Shown: one piece after another, positions 50,659 to 58,871 of the stretch | Position numbering within the stretch: the first letter of the stretch is position 1 | How the letters are laid out: each line of letters opens with the position of its first letter | NCBI GenBank assembly: GCA_017409465.1 | Contig: JAFQSQ010000004.1 | Location: 1-64,000, forward strand | Direction of reading: 5' to 3' | DNA from: Akkermansia sp. | GTDB lineage: Bacteria > Verrucomicrobiota > Verrucomicrobiia > Verrucomicrobiales > Akkermansiaceae | Length of the DNA stretch: 64,000 nucleotides | Position numbers and translations under genes: made by a program | The notes under the pieces: model-generated | What the model saw: only the letters and a program-made list of their open reading frames with translations | The model's database searches: none | Told to the model about the DNA's origin: nothing

Positions 50659-51767
50659 AGGTGATGCATCTGCTGCCATCGCTCTCCTCGGGCGGCGTTG
50701 AACAAGTTGTCCTGGAGCTCTGCCAGGGGCTCTGTGCCCGCGGCGTGGAGAACACCGTCGTCTCCGCAGGCGGAGCCATGGTGGCGGCAGTTGAAGCTGC
50801 GGGGGCCCGTCACATCTGTCGCCCCATCGGCAGGAAAAGCCTCTTCACCCTCATGCAGGTAGGCAGGATGGCTCGACTGCTGAAAACCGAAAAGCCGGAT
50901 ATCCTGCATCTGCACTCCCGAGTGCCCGCCTGGGTGGGGCACCTGGCCGTCAAGCGCCTGCCACGCGCCCAGCGTCCGGCGATTGTCTCTTCATTCCACG
51001 GGTTCCACTCGGTCAACGCCTATTCCGGCATCATGGCACGAGGCGACTGCGTCATCGCCGTCTCAGCGTGCATGAAAGCTCATATTCTGGAGAATTACCC
51101 CTACACGCCCGAGCAGAAAATCACCGTCATTCCGAATTCGGTGGATCAGTCACTCAATTTTCCCGGTTACACGCCGAGCAGCGCATGGCTCAGCAAGTGG
51201 CTGAGTGACTACCCCGAACTGCGCGGCAAATACACCCTGTGTCTGCCCGGGCGTATCACCCGGCTGAAAGGCGCCATGCATCTGCCCGAATTACTGCAGC
51301 AACTGCACTCTCGTGGTATCCCGGCACATGCTGTCATCGTTGGCGAGACCAAGAAGGGCAAGGAAGCGTTCAAGGAGGAAGTGAGACAGGCTCTGCGCGA
51401 TGCCGGTGTGGAGCAGCATACGACCTGGATCGGGCACCGCAGTGACCTGCGAGATGTGCTCAGCAGCTGCGATGTGACCCTCTCCCTCACGCTGCAGCCG
51501 GAATCTTTCGGCAAAACCACGCTGGAAGCTCTCGCTCTCGGTAAAGCCGTGGCGGGCTATGAGCACGGCGGCGTCGGTGAACAACTGAGTATCCTGCTGC
51601 CGGAGGGCAAGGTTCCCACCGGTGATATCGGAGCCATGGCGGCTCTGCTGGAGCGCTGGTATCGGGAGGGCACCCCCACCCCGCTCCCGGTCGGAGCCCC
51701 CTATCGGCGCGATGATATGATTGATTTGCACCTGAGCACCTACGAGCGTCTCGTATCCAAGGCATGA
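50655..51767 (+). CDS. GT4-family glycosyltransferase
   Basis: A 370-residue GT-B enzyme. MKVMHLLPSLSSGGVEQVVLELCQ at the N-terminus, CLPGRITRLKGAMHLPELLQQL, and the C-terminal SLTLQPESFGKTTLEALALGKAVAGYEHGGVGEQL (EX7E motif region) identify GT4. It probably adds a sugar to a lipid-linked or LPS acceptor at the inner membrane face. Donor is not readable. It overlaps both neighbours by 4 bp, so the three genes 49717-52885 are one unit. Confidence 0.9.
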   Translation: MKVMHLLPSLSSGGVEQVVLELCQGLCARGVENTVVSAGGAMVAAVEAAGARHICRPIGRKSLFTLMQVGRMARLLKTEKPDILHLHSRVPAWVGHLAVKRLPRAQRPAIVSSFHGFHSVNAYSGIMARGDCVIAVSACMKAHILENYPYTPEQKITVIPNSVDQSLNFPGYTPSSAWLSKWLSDYPELRGKYTLCLPGRITRLKGAMHLPELLQQLHSRGIPAHAVIVGETKKGKEAFKEEVRQALRDAGVEQHTTWIGHRSDLRDVLSSCDVTLSLTLQPESFGKTTLEALALGKAVAGYEHGGVGEQLSILLPEGKVPTGDIGAMAALLERWYREGTPTPLPVGAPYRRDDMIDLHLSTYERLVSKA

Positions 51768-52885
51768 GTATCCTGCACTACAGCCCCGGACTACGCCCCG
51801 GCAGTATCAGCCAACTGGCAGCTGACCTGGCAGCGGGGCTCCAGGATGCAGGCTTCAGCAACATCGTCGTTTCTCCCTCCAATGAGCTGGTCGGCCCGCT
51901 GACAGCGGCCGGAGTACGCCACTGCAGTGCGCAGGAGGTCAGCATATTCTCCCTGTGGCGGGAAGTCAAGCGCCTGCGACGCCACATCATCCGCGAGCAG
52001 GCTTCCGTCGTACTGGCCTATGGCCCGGCGGCTGCACGCACGGCCTTACTGGCCTGTCGCAAATTCCCGATGGCGGAACGCCCCAAACTGGTCACAGTAT
52101 TGACCGGATTTCCCCGAGGGGTGCTCCGCACACGAGCACTGCGCCACTGCGATGTGCTCGTCTCCATCTCCAAGTTTCTGCGTAGTGAGGTCACGAAACG
52201 ATTTGCGCTGCCAAGCAGCTGCAGTATATGGTCGATTCCCTACGGAATACACGAGGTACACTGCCACCCTCAATATCACCCGACACCGGAGTGGGAAGAG
52301 AACTGGGCACGCAACTATGCGCGCCCGGACAGTGAACTGACTATCTGTGTCCCCTGCCCGCTCAGCCCCATACACGGGCTGGAACTGTTGCCATCCATCA
52401 TCACCGGACTCAGGGCTCAGGGGATTACCCCTCACGTTTACATAGCAGGTGACACGGCAACCGCAGACCGCAGATGGCTCAGCAGCCTGCGCCACCAATT
52501 TGAGCAGGAGGGGGTCGAATCAGCCATCACCTGGCTGGGGCTGCGGAATGACCTGCGCGATATCCTCAGCTCCTGCGACCTCACACTGTCGCTGGCTCTT
52601 GCGCCGGCCAGCCACGACAGGGCGGTGCTCGAAGCCCTGGCTCTGGGGCGGCTCGTCATCGCGTTTGACCACGGTGCGGTCGGCGAGATGCTCGACACCT
52701 TCCTGCCGGAAGGTCGAGTCAGACCGGGGGATGCGGCGGGCATCATCGACACCATCACCCAGTGGGTTACCCTCCGCCCCGACACCCTCACCGCTGTCCC
52801 TTATCCTTATCGATTCCAGGATACCGTGCGCAGTTTTTCCGAGCTCTGTACGGCGCTGAATGCCAGGACCGAAGCCAAAGCATGA
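51764..52885 (+). CDS. GT4-family glycosyltransferase
   Basis: A 373-residue paralogue of the preceding enzyme. It shows SPGLRPGSISQLAADLAAGLQDAGF, VLTGFPRGVLRTRALRHCDVLVSISKFL, ITWLGLRNDLRDILSSCDLTLSLALAPASHDRAVLEALALGRLVIAFDHGAVGEML. The Glu pair of the GT4 EX7E motif is partly altered (ASHDRAVLEAL, against PESFGKTTLEAL in the preceding enzyme: the first Glu of the motif appears as Ser/His). Activity may thus differ. It ends the cluster. Confidence 0.85.
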   Translation: MSILHYSPGLRPGSISQLAADLAAGLQDAGFSNIVVSPSNELVGPLTAAGVRHCSAQEVSIFSLWREVKRLRRHIIREQASVVLAYGPAAARTALLACRKFPMAERPKLVTVLTGFPRGVLRTRALRHCDVLVSISKFLRSEVTKRFALPSSCSIWSIPYGIHEVHCHPQYHPTPEWEENWARNYARPDSELTICVPCPLSPIHGLELLPSIITGLRAQGITPHVYIAGDTATADRRWLSSLRHQFEQEGVESAITWLGLRNDLRDILSSCDLTLSLALAPASHDRAVLEALALGRLVIAFDHGAVGEMLDTFLPEGRVRPGDAAGIIDTITQWVTLRPDTLTAVPYPYRFQDTVRSFSELCTALNARTEAKA

Positions 52886-52930
52886 AGCGAGCCAGCCCCC
52901 GGTGTGGCTGCTGCCCGGAAACGGCAATAT

Positions 52931-52958
52931 CCCCACCTCATCCGAAGACAAGGTGGGG
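52931..52958. terminator. Hairpin between convergent genes
   Basis: CCCCACCT and AGGTGGGG form an 8-bp stem in the 101-bp gap between the glycosyltransferase gene and the convergent barrel gene. It can serve both directions. Confidence 0.55.
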
Positions 52959-52986
52959 CCTTGGCTGTAGTCGTTTCCGTACGTTA

Positions 52987-54033
52987 TCAGAAGTCACACT
53001 GCAGACCGACGTTGCCGGCCACACCGGCGCGATCCGGCCCCAGACGCCCGAAAACCCCGGCCTGTACCACCCAGTCATTCGGCATCGGCATGGAGAGGTC
53101 AAAGCCCAGCTGCCCGTAGAAGGGTTCGCGCTTCATTGAACTGACGCGAGAGGACTCGCCCATGAAGGTCTGCTTACCGGAGGCCCGATGCTCGGAGAAC
53201 TCTACCACACCGGCCAGTGAAGTGGTCAGCGTAGCGTCCTCCCACCCGGAGACGATATTGAAATCACAGGCCATACGCCCACCGATACCAATCTGCAGCA
53301 GGTTCTGGTCATCGAAGCTCGATGCTATCTCGTGCGGTCCGATGGACTCATGCAATGAATCATAGTGCGAGAAGCCGTAGTTAATCATCATGAACGGCGT
53401 CGCCACGGTACGTTCATTAATTCTGTAATCACGGCTCAGCTCATAGCCCAGGTTGATAGAGTGGGCATCGGCTCCGCCGGAGGTGGAACCCAACCAGTCA
53501 AATCCGCGCCCGGTACTGATATCGTGGATACCTACGCCAACACTCATCCGGTGGTTCCAGCAGCCCGTGCGCATGGCGGCGTACATATCGATGAAATAAG
53601 TATCGTTGTCCATGCGGGCGCCGGCCGTTCGGGATATCGACTCCTCATAACCGAAGGCAATACCGACGAGCGAATTGCAGCAAAGCTGACGATCCAGCCC
53701 CAGCAGCAGTCCCTGGAACGAACGGGCATAGTCTGCCGGATGCGCAGCATCGCCGGCGAAACGATTGTAACCACCGACATACGACATCCAGAACGAATCT
53801 CGCTCCTCCGGCATCACTTTATTACCGATTTTATCGCTCGAACAGGGGGTCGGCATATGGATACGAGAGCGCAGCGTGTCCAGGTGATAGCTCGTGCCAT
53901 CCAGCACCGACATCGGCACCAGTGTGACGGACGACGCAGGGGTCATCGCATGCACAGATCCGGCCGTTCCCGCTACGGCTACAACAGCTACCGCAGACAG
54001 GCGGCGCCACAACGACGTTATGTTTGATTTCAT
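52987..54033 (-). CDS. Outer-membrane autotransporter-type beta-barrel protein
   Basis: A 348-residue protein with a signal peptide (about residues 1-30, AVVAVAGTAGSVHA) and a C-terminal barrel of alternating hydrophobic strands (FWMSYVGGYNRFAG, GLLLGLDRQL, GIAFGYEES, INLGYELSRDY, GQLGFDLSMPMPNDWVVQAGVFGRLG) ending in the required aromatic residue (QCDF). The barrel of about 270 residues corresponds to an autotransporter translocator, but no passenger remains; the first 70 residues after the signal are short. It may be a stand-alone barrel. Transcribed alone. Confidence 0.8.
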   Translation of the reverse strand: MKSNITSLWRRLSAVAVVAVAGTAGSVHAMTPASSVTLVPMSVLDGTSYHLDTLRSRIHMPTPCSSDKIGNKVMPEERDSFWMSYVGGYNRFAGDAAHPADYARSFQGLLLGLDRQLCCNSLVGIAFGYEESISRTAGARMDNDTYFIDMYAAMRTGCWNHRMSVGVGIHDISTGRGFDWLGSTSGGADAHSINLGYELSRDYRINERTVATPFMMINYGFSHYDSLHESIGPHEIASSFDDQNLLQIGIGGRMACDFNIVSGWEDATLTTSLAGVVEFSEHRASGKQTFMGESSRVSSMKREPFYGQLGFDLSMPMPNDWVVQAGVFGRLGPDRAGVAGNVGLQCDF

Positions 54034-54187
54034 GGGGTATATTTATTTTTTACTTATCCGAATCAGCCACGCATCGCAGCTCATTCCTGCACGCATCATA
54101 CAGATTCATCACTCCCGGAGCAATGACTATTAGATACCATCGGTCAAACGGTTATTGTGCCGCAGCAGCGGTGGACACAGCCCGGCA

Positions 54188-54216
54188 TTGACAAAAGAGC
54201 CCGGATGCGTCACAAT
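54188..54216 (+). promoter_or_regulatory. Promoter of the beta-CASP gene
   Basis: TTGACA (54188-54193), a 17-nt spacer and CACAAT (54211-54216) precede the ATG at 54234 by 17 nt, a leader of about 10 nt. Confidence 0.5.
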
Positions 54217-54233
54217 ACCCCCACACCAATCCG

Positions 54234-55601
54234 ATGATTACCTTCACCAACCTCTCCAGAACTGCCGAAATAGGCTCCAACTGCTATATGCTCGATATGG
54301 ATGGAGTCCGCATCGTGCTGGACTCCGGTATGCACCCGAAAAAAGAAGGCCACGAAGCCCAGCCGGACTTCAGCCTCATCGGGGCAGCCACACCGGATAC
54401 CATCTTTGTGACCCACGCGCATCTGGATCACATCGGGACTCTCCCGGTACTGCAGGACAAACACCCCTCAGCCGAGGTCATCATGACTGATGCCACTGCC
54501 ACCGTAGGACTGGCCATGCTGCACAACTCCGTCAACGTCATGACCGCCAAGCGCCTGCAGGAAGGCATCATCGAATATCCCTTCTACACCCATCCGGAGC
54601 TGGATTATGCCGCCCGCTGCTGGATGCCCCGCCCCTACGGCTCACCTTTCCGCATCGGACGTCGGGGCGATGTCCTGGCCACACTGCACGATGCCGGGCA
54701 TATCCTGGGTTCCTGCGGAGTGGAGCTGGAATCCGCCGACGGAACAACCATTCTCTATACCGGCGACGTCCAGTTCGACCACCAGACCATCATTCCCGGG
54801 GCACGATTCCCGGAAAGCGGCATTGATATCCTCATCATGGAGTGTACCCACGGGCTCAAGGAACGCCCGCAGCACTACACCCGCGCGTCCGAGATGCGCC
54901 GTTTCGCCGCCGCCATTCGCGAAACGCTGGAGAACGACGGAGCCGTCCTCATCCCCGTCTTTGCCCTGGGCAAGAGCCAGTGCCTGCTGCGGGAACTGGC
55001 CCGCTTCAAAGAACAGGGGCTCATCCCCGATGCGCCTCTCTACTTCGGCGGGCTGAGCGCCAAGGTCACCGCCATCTATGACAAGCTGGCAGACGAAACG
55101 CCGCGAATGGAGCCGGGACTTCGGCTGCGCGACATCACCGAGGTACACGGGCTCCCCAAACAGGGAAAAGCACCGCTCGTGGCCTCTCCGGGCAATATCT
55201 ACCTGGTCTCCAGCGGCATGATGAGCGAGCATACGGTCTCTCACCAGATTGCCGAGCAGATTATCACCCACCCGAAAGATGCTATCCTCTTCGTGGGCTA
55301 CAGCGACCCCGATTCTCCCGCAGGTAAAATCAAAGCCTGTCCCCCCGGAGAGCAGGTACGACTGCGCGAAAAAGGCGGGCAGGCCTACCCCCTCCGTTGC
55401 AGAGTAGAATCATTCGATTTCTCCGGCCACGCCACCCGCGAAGCTCTGGTAGACTACGCGCAGCGGCTGGCACCGCGCAAGGTGCTCCTGGTGCATGGTG
55501 ACCCGGAGGCTATGGAGTGGATGCGTGCGGCCCTCACCGAGGTGCTGCCGGAGGCCGACATCCTCATCCCTCAGCCGGGCAAACCCTGTCGGCTGAACTA
55601 A
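54234..55601 (+). CDS. Metallo-beta-lactamase/beta-CASP ribonuclease-like protein
   Basis: A 455-residue cytoplasmic protein. Metallo-beta-lactamase motifs: FVTHAHLDHIGTLPVL (HxHxDH), DAGHILGSCGVEL, ILYTGDVQFDH, IMECTHGLKER. The beta-CASP domain is VLIPVFALGKSQCLLRELARF and PLYFGGLSAKVTAIYD, followed by the RMM-type C-terminus RVESFDFSGHATREALVDYAQRLAPRKVLLVHGDPEAMEWM. This is the family of CPSF-73, and of bacterial and archaeal endoribonucleases and exonucleases. The exact RNA target is not known. Monocistronic. Confidence 0.9.
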   Translation: MITFTNLSRTAEIGSNCYMLDMDGVRIVLDSGMHPKKEGHEAQPDFSLIGAATPDTIFVTHAHLDHIGTLPVLQDKHPSAEVIMTDATATVGLAMLHNSVNVMTAKRLQEGIIEYPFYTHPELDYAARCWMPRPYGSPFRIGRRGDVLATLHDAGHILGSCGVELESADGTTILYTGDVQFDHQTIIPGARFPESGIDILIMECTHGLKERPQHYTRASEMRRFAAAIRETLENDGAVLIPVFALGKSQCLLRELARFKEQGLIPDAPLYFGGLSAKVTAIYDKLADETPRMEPGLRLRDITEVHGLPKQGKAPLVASPGNIYLVSSGMMSEHTVSHQIAEQIITHPKDAILFVGYSDPDSPAGKIKACPPGEQVRLREKGGQAYPLRCRVESFDFSGHATREALVDYAQRLAPRKVLLVHGDPEAMEWMRAALTEVLPEADILIPQPGKPCRLN

Positions 55602-55679
55602 GCGAATACCCCACGATTCTGCCATCATCTGCACGGGTCGGGGAGGAGGCACAAAAGTGCGTCATTCCCCCGAAAATAC

Positions 55680-55708
55680 TTGCGTTTCGGGGGCTTTGCA
55701 AGTAAAAT
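55680..55708 (+). promoter_or_regulatory. Promoter of glnS
   Basis: TTGCGT (55680-55685), a 17-nt spacer and TAAAAT (55703-55708) end 7 nt before the ATG at 55716. It supports this start and a leaderless transcript; the in-frame codon at 55680 overlaps the -35. Confidence 0.55.
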
Positions 55709-55715
55709 CGCGCGC

Positions 55716-57398
55716 ATGACGAACGAGGAGACGAATAAGAAGGATTTCATCCGCGAGATGGTGGCAAAAGACCTGTCTGAGGGTTACTGCACCGTACCCA
55801 TCACGCGCTTCCCTCCGGAGCCGAATGGCTACCTGCACATCGGCCATGCCAAGGCCATTTGCCTGGACTTCGGGCTGGCGCAGGAATACGCCCACCTCGG
55901 AGCCGTCTGCCATCTGCGTTTCGATGACACCAACCCCTGCAAGGAGGATATCGAGTTCGTCAACTCCATTCAGGAGGATATCCGCTGGCTGGGCTTCGAC
56001 TGGGGTGAGCACCTGTACTGGGCTTCCAACATCTTTGATTTCTACTATGACTGCGCCGTTCATCTGATTAAAAACGGTCTGGCCTACGTGGATGAGCAGG
56101 ACCGCGAAACCATGCGCCAGCAGCGCGGCGACCTCCGCACCCCCGGTACTCACTCCCCCTACCGCGACCGCTCCGTGGAGGAAAACCTCGCTCAGTTCGA
56201 GGCGATGAAAGAGGGCAAGTTTGCCGAAGGTGCCGCCGTGCTCCGCGCCAAAATCGACATGGCCAGCAGCAACATGAACATGCGCGACCCCGTCATCTAC
56301 CGCATTTCCTACGACCACCACCACAACACCGGCAACAAGTGGTGCATCTATCCCATGTACGACTTCGCCCACCCGCTGGAGGACGCATGGGAGCACATCA
56401 CCCACTCGCTCTGCACGCTGGAGTTCGAGAACCACCGCCCGCTCTACGAATGGGTCATTGATAACTGTCCCGTTCCCGCCAAGCCCAAGCAGCGCGAGTT
56501 CTCTCGCCTCAACATCACCTACACCGTCATGAGCAAGCGTAAGCTGCGCCAGATGGTGGAGGAAGGCTATGTGGCCGGCTGGGATGACCCCCGCATGCCC
56601 ACCATCTGCGGCATGCGCCGCCGCGGCTACCCCGCACGCGCCATCGTGGACTTCTGCGAGGGCGTGGGTATCACCAAATTCAACGGCAACACCGATGTCG
56701 CACGACTGGAAAACGCCGTGCGCGGCGAGCTGAATGCCAACGCGGAGCGTCGTATGGCGGTTCTCAAGCCGCTCAAGCTCGTGCTCACCAACGTTCCCGC
56801 CGACTTTGAGGAAGAGGTAGAAGTCATCATCAACCCGGAAAAGCCGGAACTGGGCAACCGCAAGGTCACCCTCACCCGCGAGGTCTGGATTGACCGCGAT
56901 GACTTCATGGTCGAACCGCCGAAGAAATACAAGCGCCTGAGCCCCGGGGCCTGTGTCCGCCTGCGCGGCGGCTACTGCATGATTTGCACCGGGTATGAGG
57001 CTGATGCCGAGGGCAACGTGACCGAGGTACGCGCCGAAATCATCCCCGGCACCATCGGTGCCAACCCGCCGGAAGGCATCAAGTGCAAGGGTGCCATCCA
57101 CTGGGTATCAGCCAAATACGGCGTAAAAGCAGAGGTACGCCTCTATGACCGTCTGTTCAAGGATGAAGCCCCGGATGCCAACCCGGAGGGCTTCCTCGCC
57201 TCGCTGAATCAGGATTCCCTTACCGTCATCAGCGATGCCGTGGTGGAGCCGGCTCTGGCCGCCGCGCCCAATGAGTTCCTGTGCCAGTTCGAGCGCACGG
57301 GCTATTTCGTGGCCGACCGCTACGACCACAGCGCTGAGCATCCCGTGTTCAACCGGGCTGTCGGGCTGCGTGATTCCTGGGCAAAGATGAACAAGTGA
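55716..57398 (+). CDS. glnS: Glutaminyl-tRNA synthetase
   Basis: A 560-residue class I enzyme. ITRFPPEPNGYLHIGHAKAICLDF gives the HIGH motif; YTVMSKRKLRQMV is the KMSKS equivalent. The catalytic domain is followed by two anticodon-binding beta-barrels (about residues 350-550). It charges tRNA-Gln directly, so this organism may not need the transamidation route for glutamine. It is 12 bp upstream of ribBA and probably co-transcribed. Confidence 0.97.
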   Translation: MTNEETNKKDFIREMVAKDLSEGYCTVPITRFPPEPNGYLHIGHAKAICLDFGLAQEYAHLGAVCHLRFDDTNPCKEDIEFVNSIQEDIRWLGFDWGEHLYWASNIFDFYYDCAVHLIKNGLAYVDEQDRETMRQQRGDLRTPGTHSPYRDRSVEENLAQFEAMKEGKFAEGAAVLRAKIDMASSNMNMRDPVIYRISYDHHHNTGNKWCIYPMYDFAHPLEDAWEHITHSLCTLEFENHRPLYEWVIDNCPVPAKPKQREFSRLNITYTVMSKRKLRQMVEEGYVAGWDDPRMPTICGMRRRGYPARAIVDFCEGVGITKFNGNTDVARLENAVRGELNANAERRMAVLKPLKLVLTNVPADFEEEVEVIINPEKPELGNRKVTLTREVWIDRDDFMVEPPKKYKRLSPGACVRLRGGYCMICTGYEADAEGNVTEVRAEIIPGTIGANPPEGIKCKGAIHWVSAKYGVKAEVRLYDRLFKDEAPDANPEGFLASLNQDSLTVISDAVVEPALAAAPNEFLCQFERTGYFVADRYDHSAEHPVFNRAVGLRDSWAKMNK

Positions 57399-57410
57399 TT
57401 TCCCCTCCTC

Positions 57411-58772
57411 ATGAAGCACATCGAATTCACAGCCACCAACGGCACGTTCGATATCAACGATTTCATCAATCGCTGCGATGCCGCCGCCATGGGCGAAGAA
57501 CTCCCCCCGGCTCCCGCACCGGAGCCGGAAGAGGAAGATGCCCCCGCCTGCTCCGTACCGGTGGCTGACGGCACAGACCCCATCATCTACTCCCCTTTGG
57601 AGGAAGTGATTGAGGAGCTGCGCATGGGCAAGCTCATCCTCATGACGGATGACCCCCATCGTGAGAACGAGGTAGACCTGGTCTGCGCCGGTCAGTTCGC
57701 AACACCGCAGAACATCAACTTCATCGCCACGCATGCGCGTGGCCTCATCTGTGTGCCCATGGCGCATGAGCGTGTGGATTCCCTGGGGCTGCCCATGCAG
57801 GCTCAGCACAACACCGAAAAGCACCACACAGCCTTTACCGTAAGCGTGGATGCCAAAGAGGGTATCACGACCGGTATCAGTGCTTTTGAACGCTCCATCA
57901 CCACAATTAAGCTGGCAGACCCGCGTTGCACACCGGATGATTTTGTGCAACCCGGCCACTGCTTCCCGCTGCGGGCAGTAGAGGGCGGTGTCATCCGCCG
58001 CGCCGGACACACCGAGGGTACCGTGGATTTGCTGCGCATCGCCGGTATGGAACCCGTGGGCGTATGCTGCGAAATCATGAAGGATGACGGCACCATGGCT
58101 CGACTGGGCGAAATGGGTGCCTTCCAGCGGAAATACGGACTGAAAGCCTGCTCGCTGGCTCAGATTATTGAGCACCGTCAGCACACGGAAAAACTCATCA
58201 TCCGCGAAGAGGTCGTCAAGCTGCCCACCGATTTCGGTGAGTTTGACTGCTATTCCTACCACTCCAAAGTGGACGGCAAGACCCATCTGGCACTTGTGCA
58301 TGGGGAAATCGACCCGGAAAAGCCTGTCCTCTGCCGCGTCCATAGCGAATGCCTCACGGGTGATGTCTTTGCCAGCCGCCGCTGCGACTGCGGCAGCCAG
58401 CTGCACGCCGCCATGCGCCGCGTGGCGCAGGAGGGCGGCGTCATCCTCTACCTGCGGCAGGAAGGCCGCGGTATCGGCCTGGCCGCCAAACTGCATGCCT
58501 ACAAGCTGCAGGAACAAGGCTATGATACGGTTGATGCCAATGTCAAGCTCGGCTTTGCGCCGGATTTGCGCGACTACGGCGTCGGTGCCCAGATGCTGCG
58601 TGATCTGGGAGTGCGCCACCTGCGACTCCTCACCAACAACCCGCGTAAAATCGTGGGTCTGGCCGGTCATGGACTCGACATCGTGGAGCAGCTCCCCATC
58701 AATATCCCCGCTCACGACGACAACCGCCACTATCTCGAAACCAAACGCGACCGCATGGGTCACCTCATCTGA
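57411..58772 (+). CDS. ribBA: Bifunctional RibBA (DHBP synthase/GTP cyclohydrolase II)
   Basis: A 453-residue fusion. An acidic and Pro-rich N-terminal extension of about 60 residues (PPAPAPEPEEEDAPACSVPV) precedes the RibB part: MTDDPHRENEVDLV, THARGLICVPM, FTVSVDAKEGITTGISAFER and RRAGHTEGTVDLLRIAG. The RibA part (from about residue 265) has HSECLTGDVFASRRCDCGSQL with the zinc cysteines, LRQEGRGIGLAAKLHAYKLQE, and LLTNNPRKIVGLAGHGLDI. It supplies both riboflavin precursors. No FMN riboswitch precedes it; the 12-bp gap to glnS leaves no room. Confidence 0.96.
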   Translation: MKHIEFTATNGTFDINDFINRCDAAAMGEELPPAPAPEPEEEDAPACSVPVADGTDPIIYSPLEEVIEELRMGKLILMTDDPHRENEVDLVCAGQFATPQNINFIATHARGLICVPMAHERVDSLGLPMQAQHNTEKHHTAFTVSVDAKEGITTGISAFERSITTIKLADPRCTPDDFVQPGHCFPLRAVEGGVIRRAGHTEGTVDLLRIAGMEPVGVCCEIMKDDGTMARLGEMGAFQRKYGLKACSLAQIIEHRQHTEKLIIREEVVKLPTDFGEFDCYSYHSKVDGKTHLALVHGEIDPEKPVLCRVHSECLTGDVFASRRCDCGSQLHAAMRRVAQEGGVILYLRQEGRGIGLAAKLHAYKLQEQGYDTVDANVKLGFAPDLRDYGVGAQMLRDLGVRHLRLLTNNPRKIVGLAGHGLDIVEQLPINIPAHDDNRHYLETKRDRMGHLI

Positions 58773-58823
58773 GAGGCTTCCGCCGACTGACCAACATTTA
58801 GGCGCGTATGTCTTAAAAGAACA

Positions 58824-58851
58824 TTGCAGCGTCCCCACGCTGCGATACAAT
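58824..58851 (+). promoter_or_regulatory. Promoter of ftsH
   Basis: TTGCAG (58824-58829), a 16-nt spacer and TACAAT (58846-58851) precede the ATG at 58872, with a leader of roughly 13 nt. Confidence 0.6.
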
Positions 58852-58871
58852 AAAAGAAAACCCCGATTTTC

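Noticed and set aside
57399-57410. FMN riboswitch before ribBA
   Set aside because: Only 12 bp separate glnS and ribBA, too short for the aptamer; none is seen before glnS either.
57108-58850. 580-codon minus-strand frame across glnS and ribBA
   Set aside because: Shadow of two certain genes; no motifs and no promoter.
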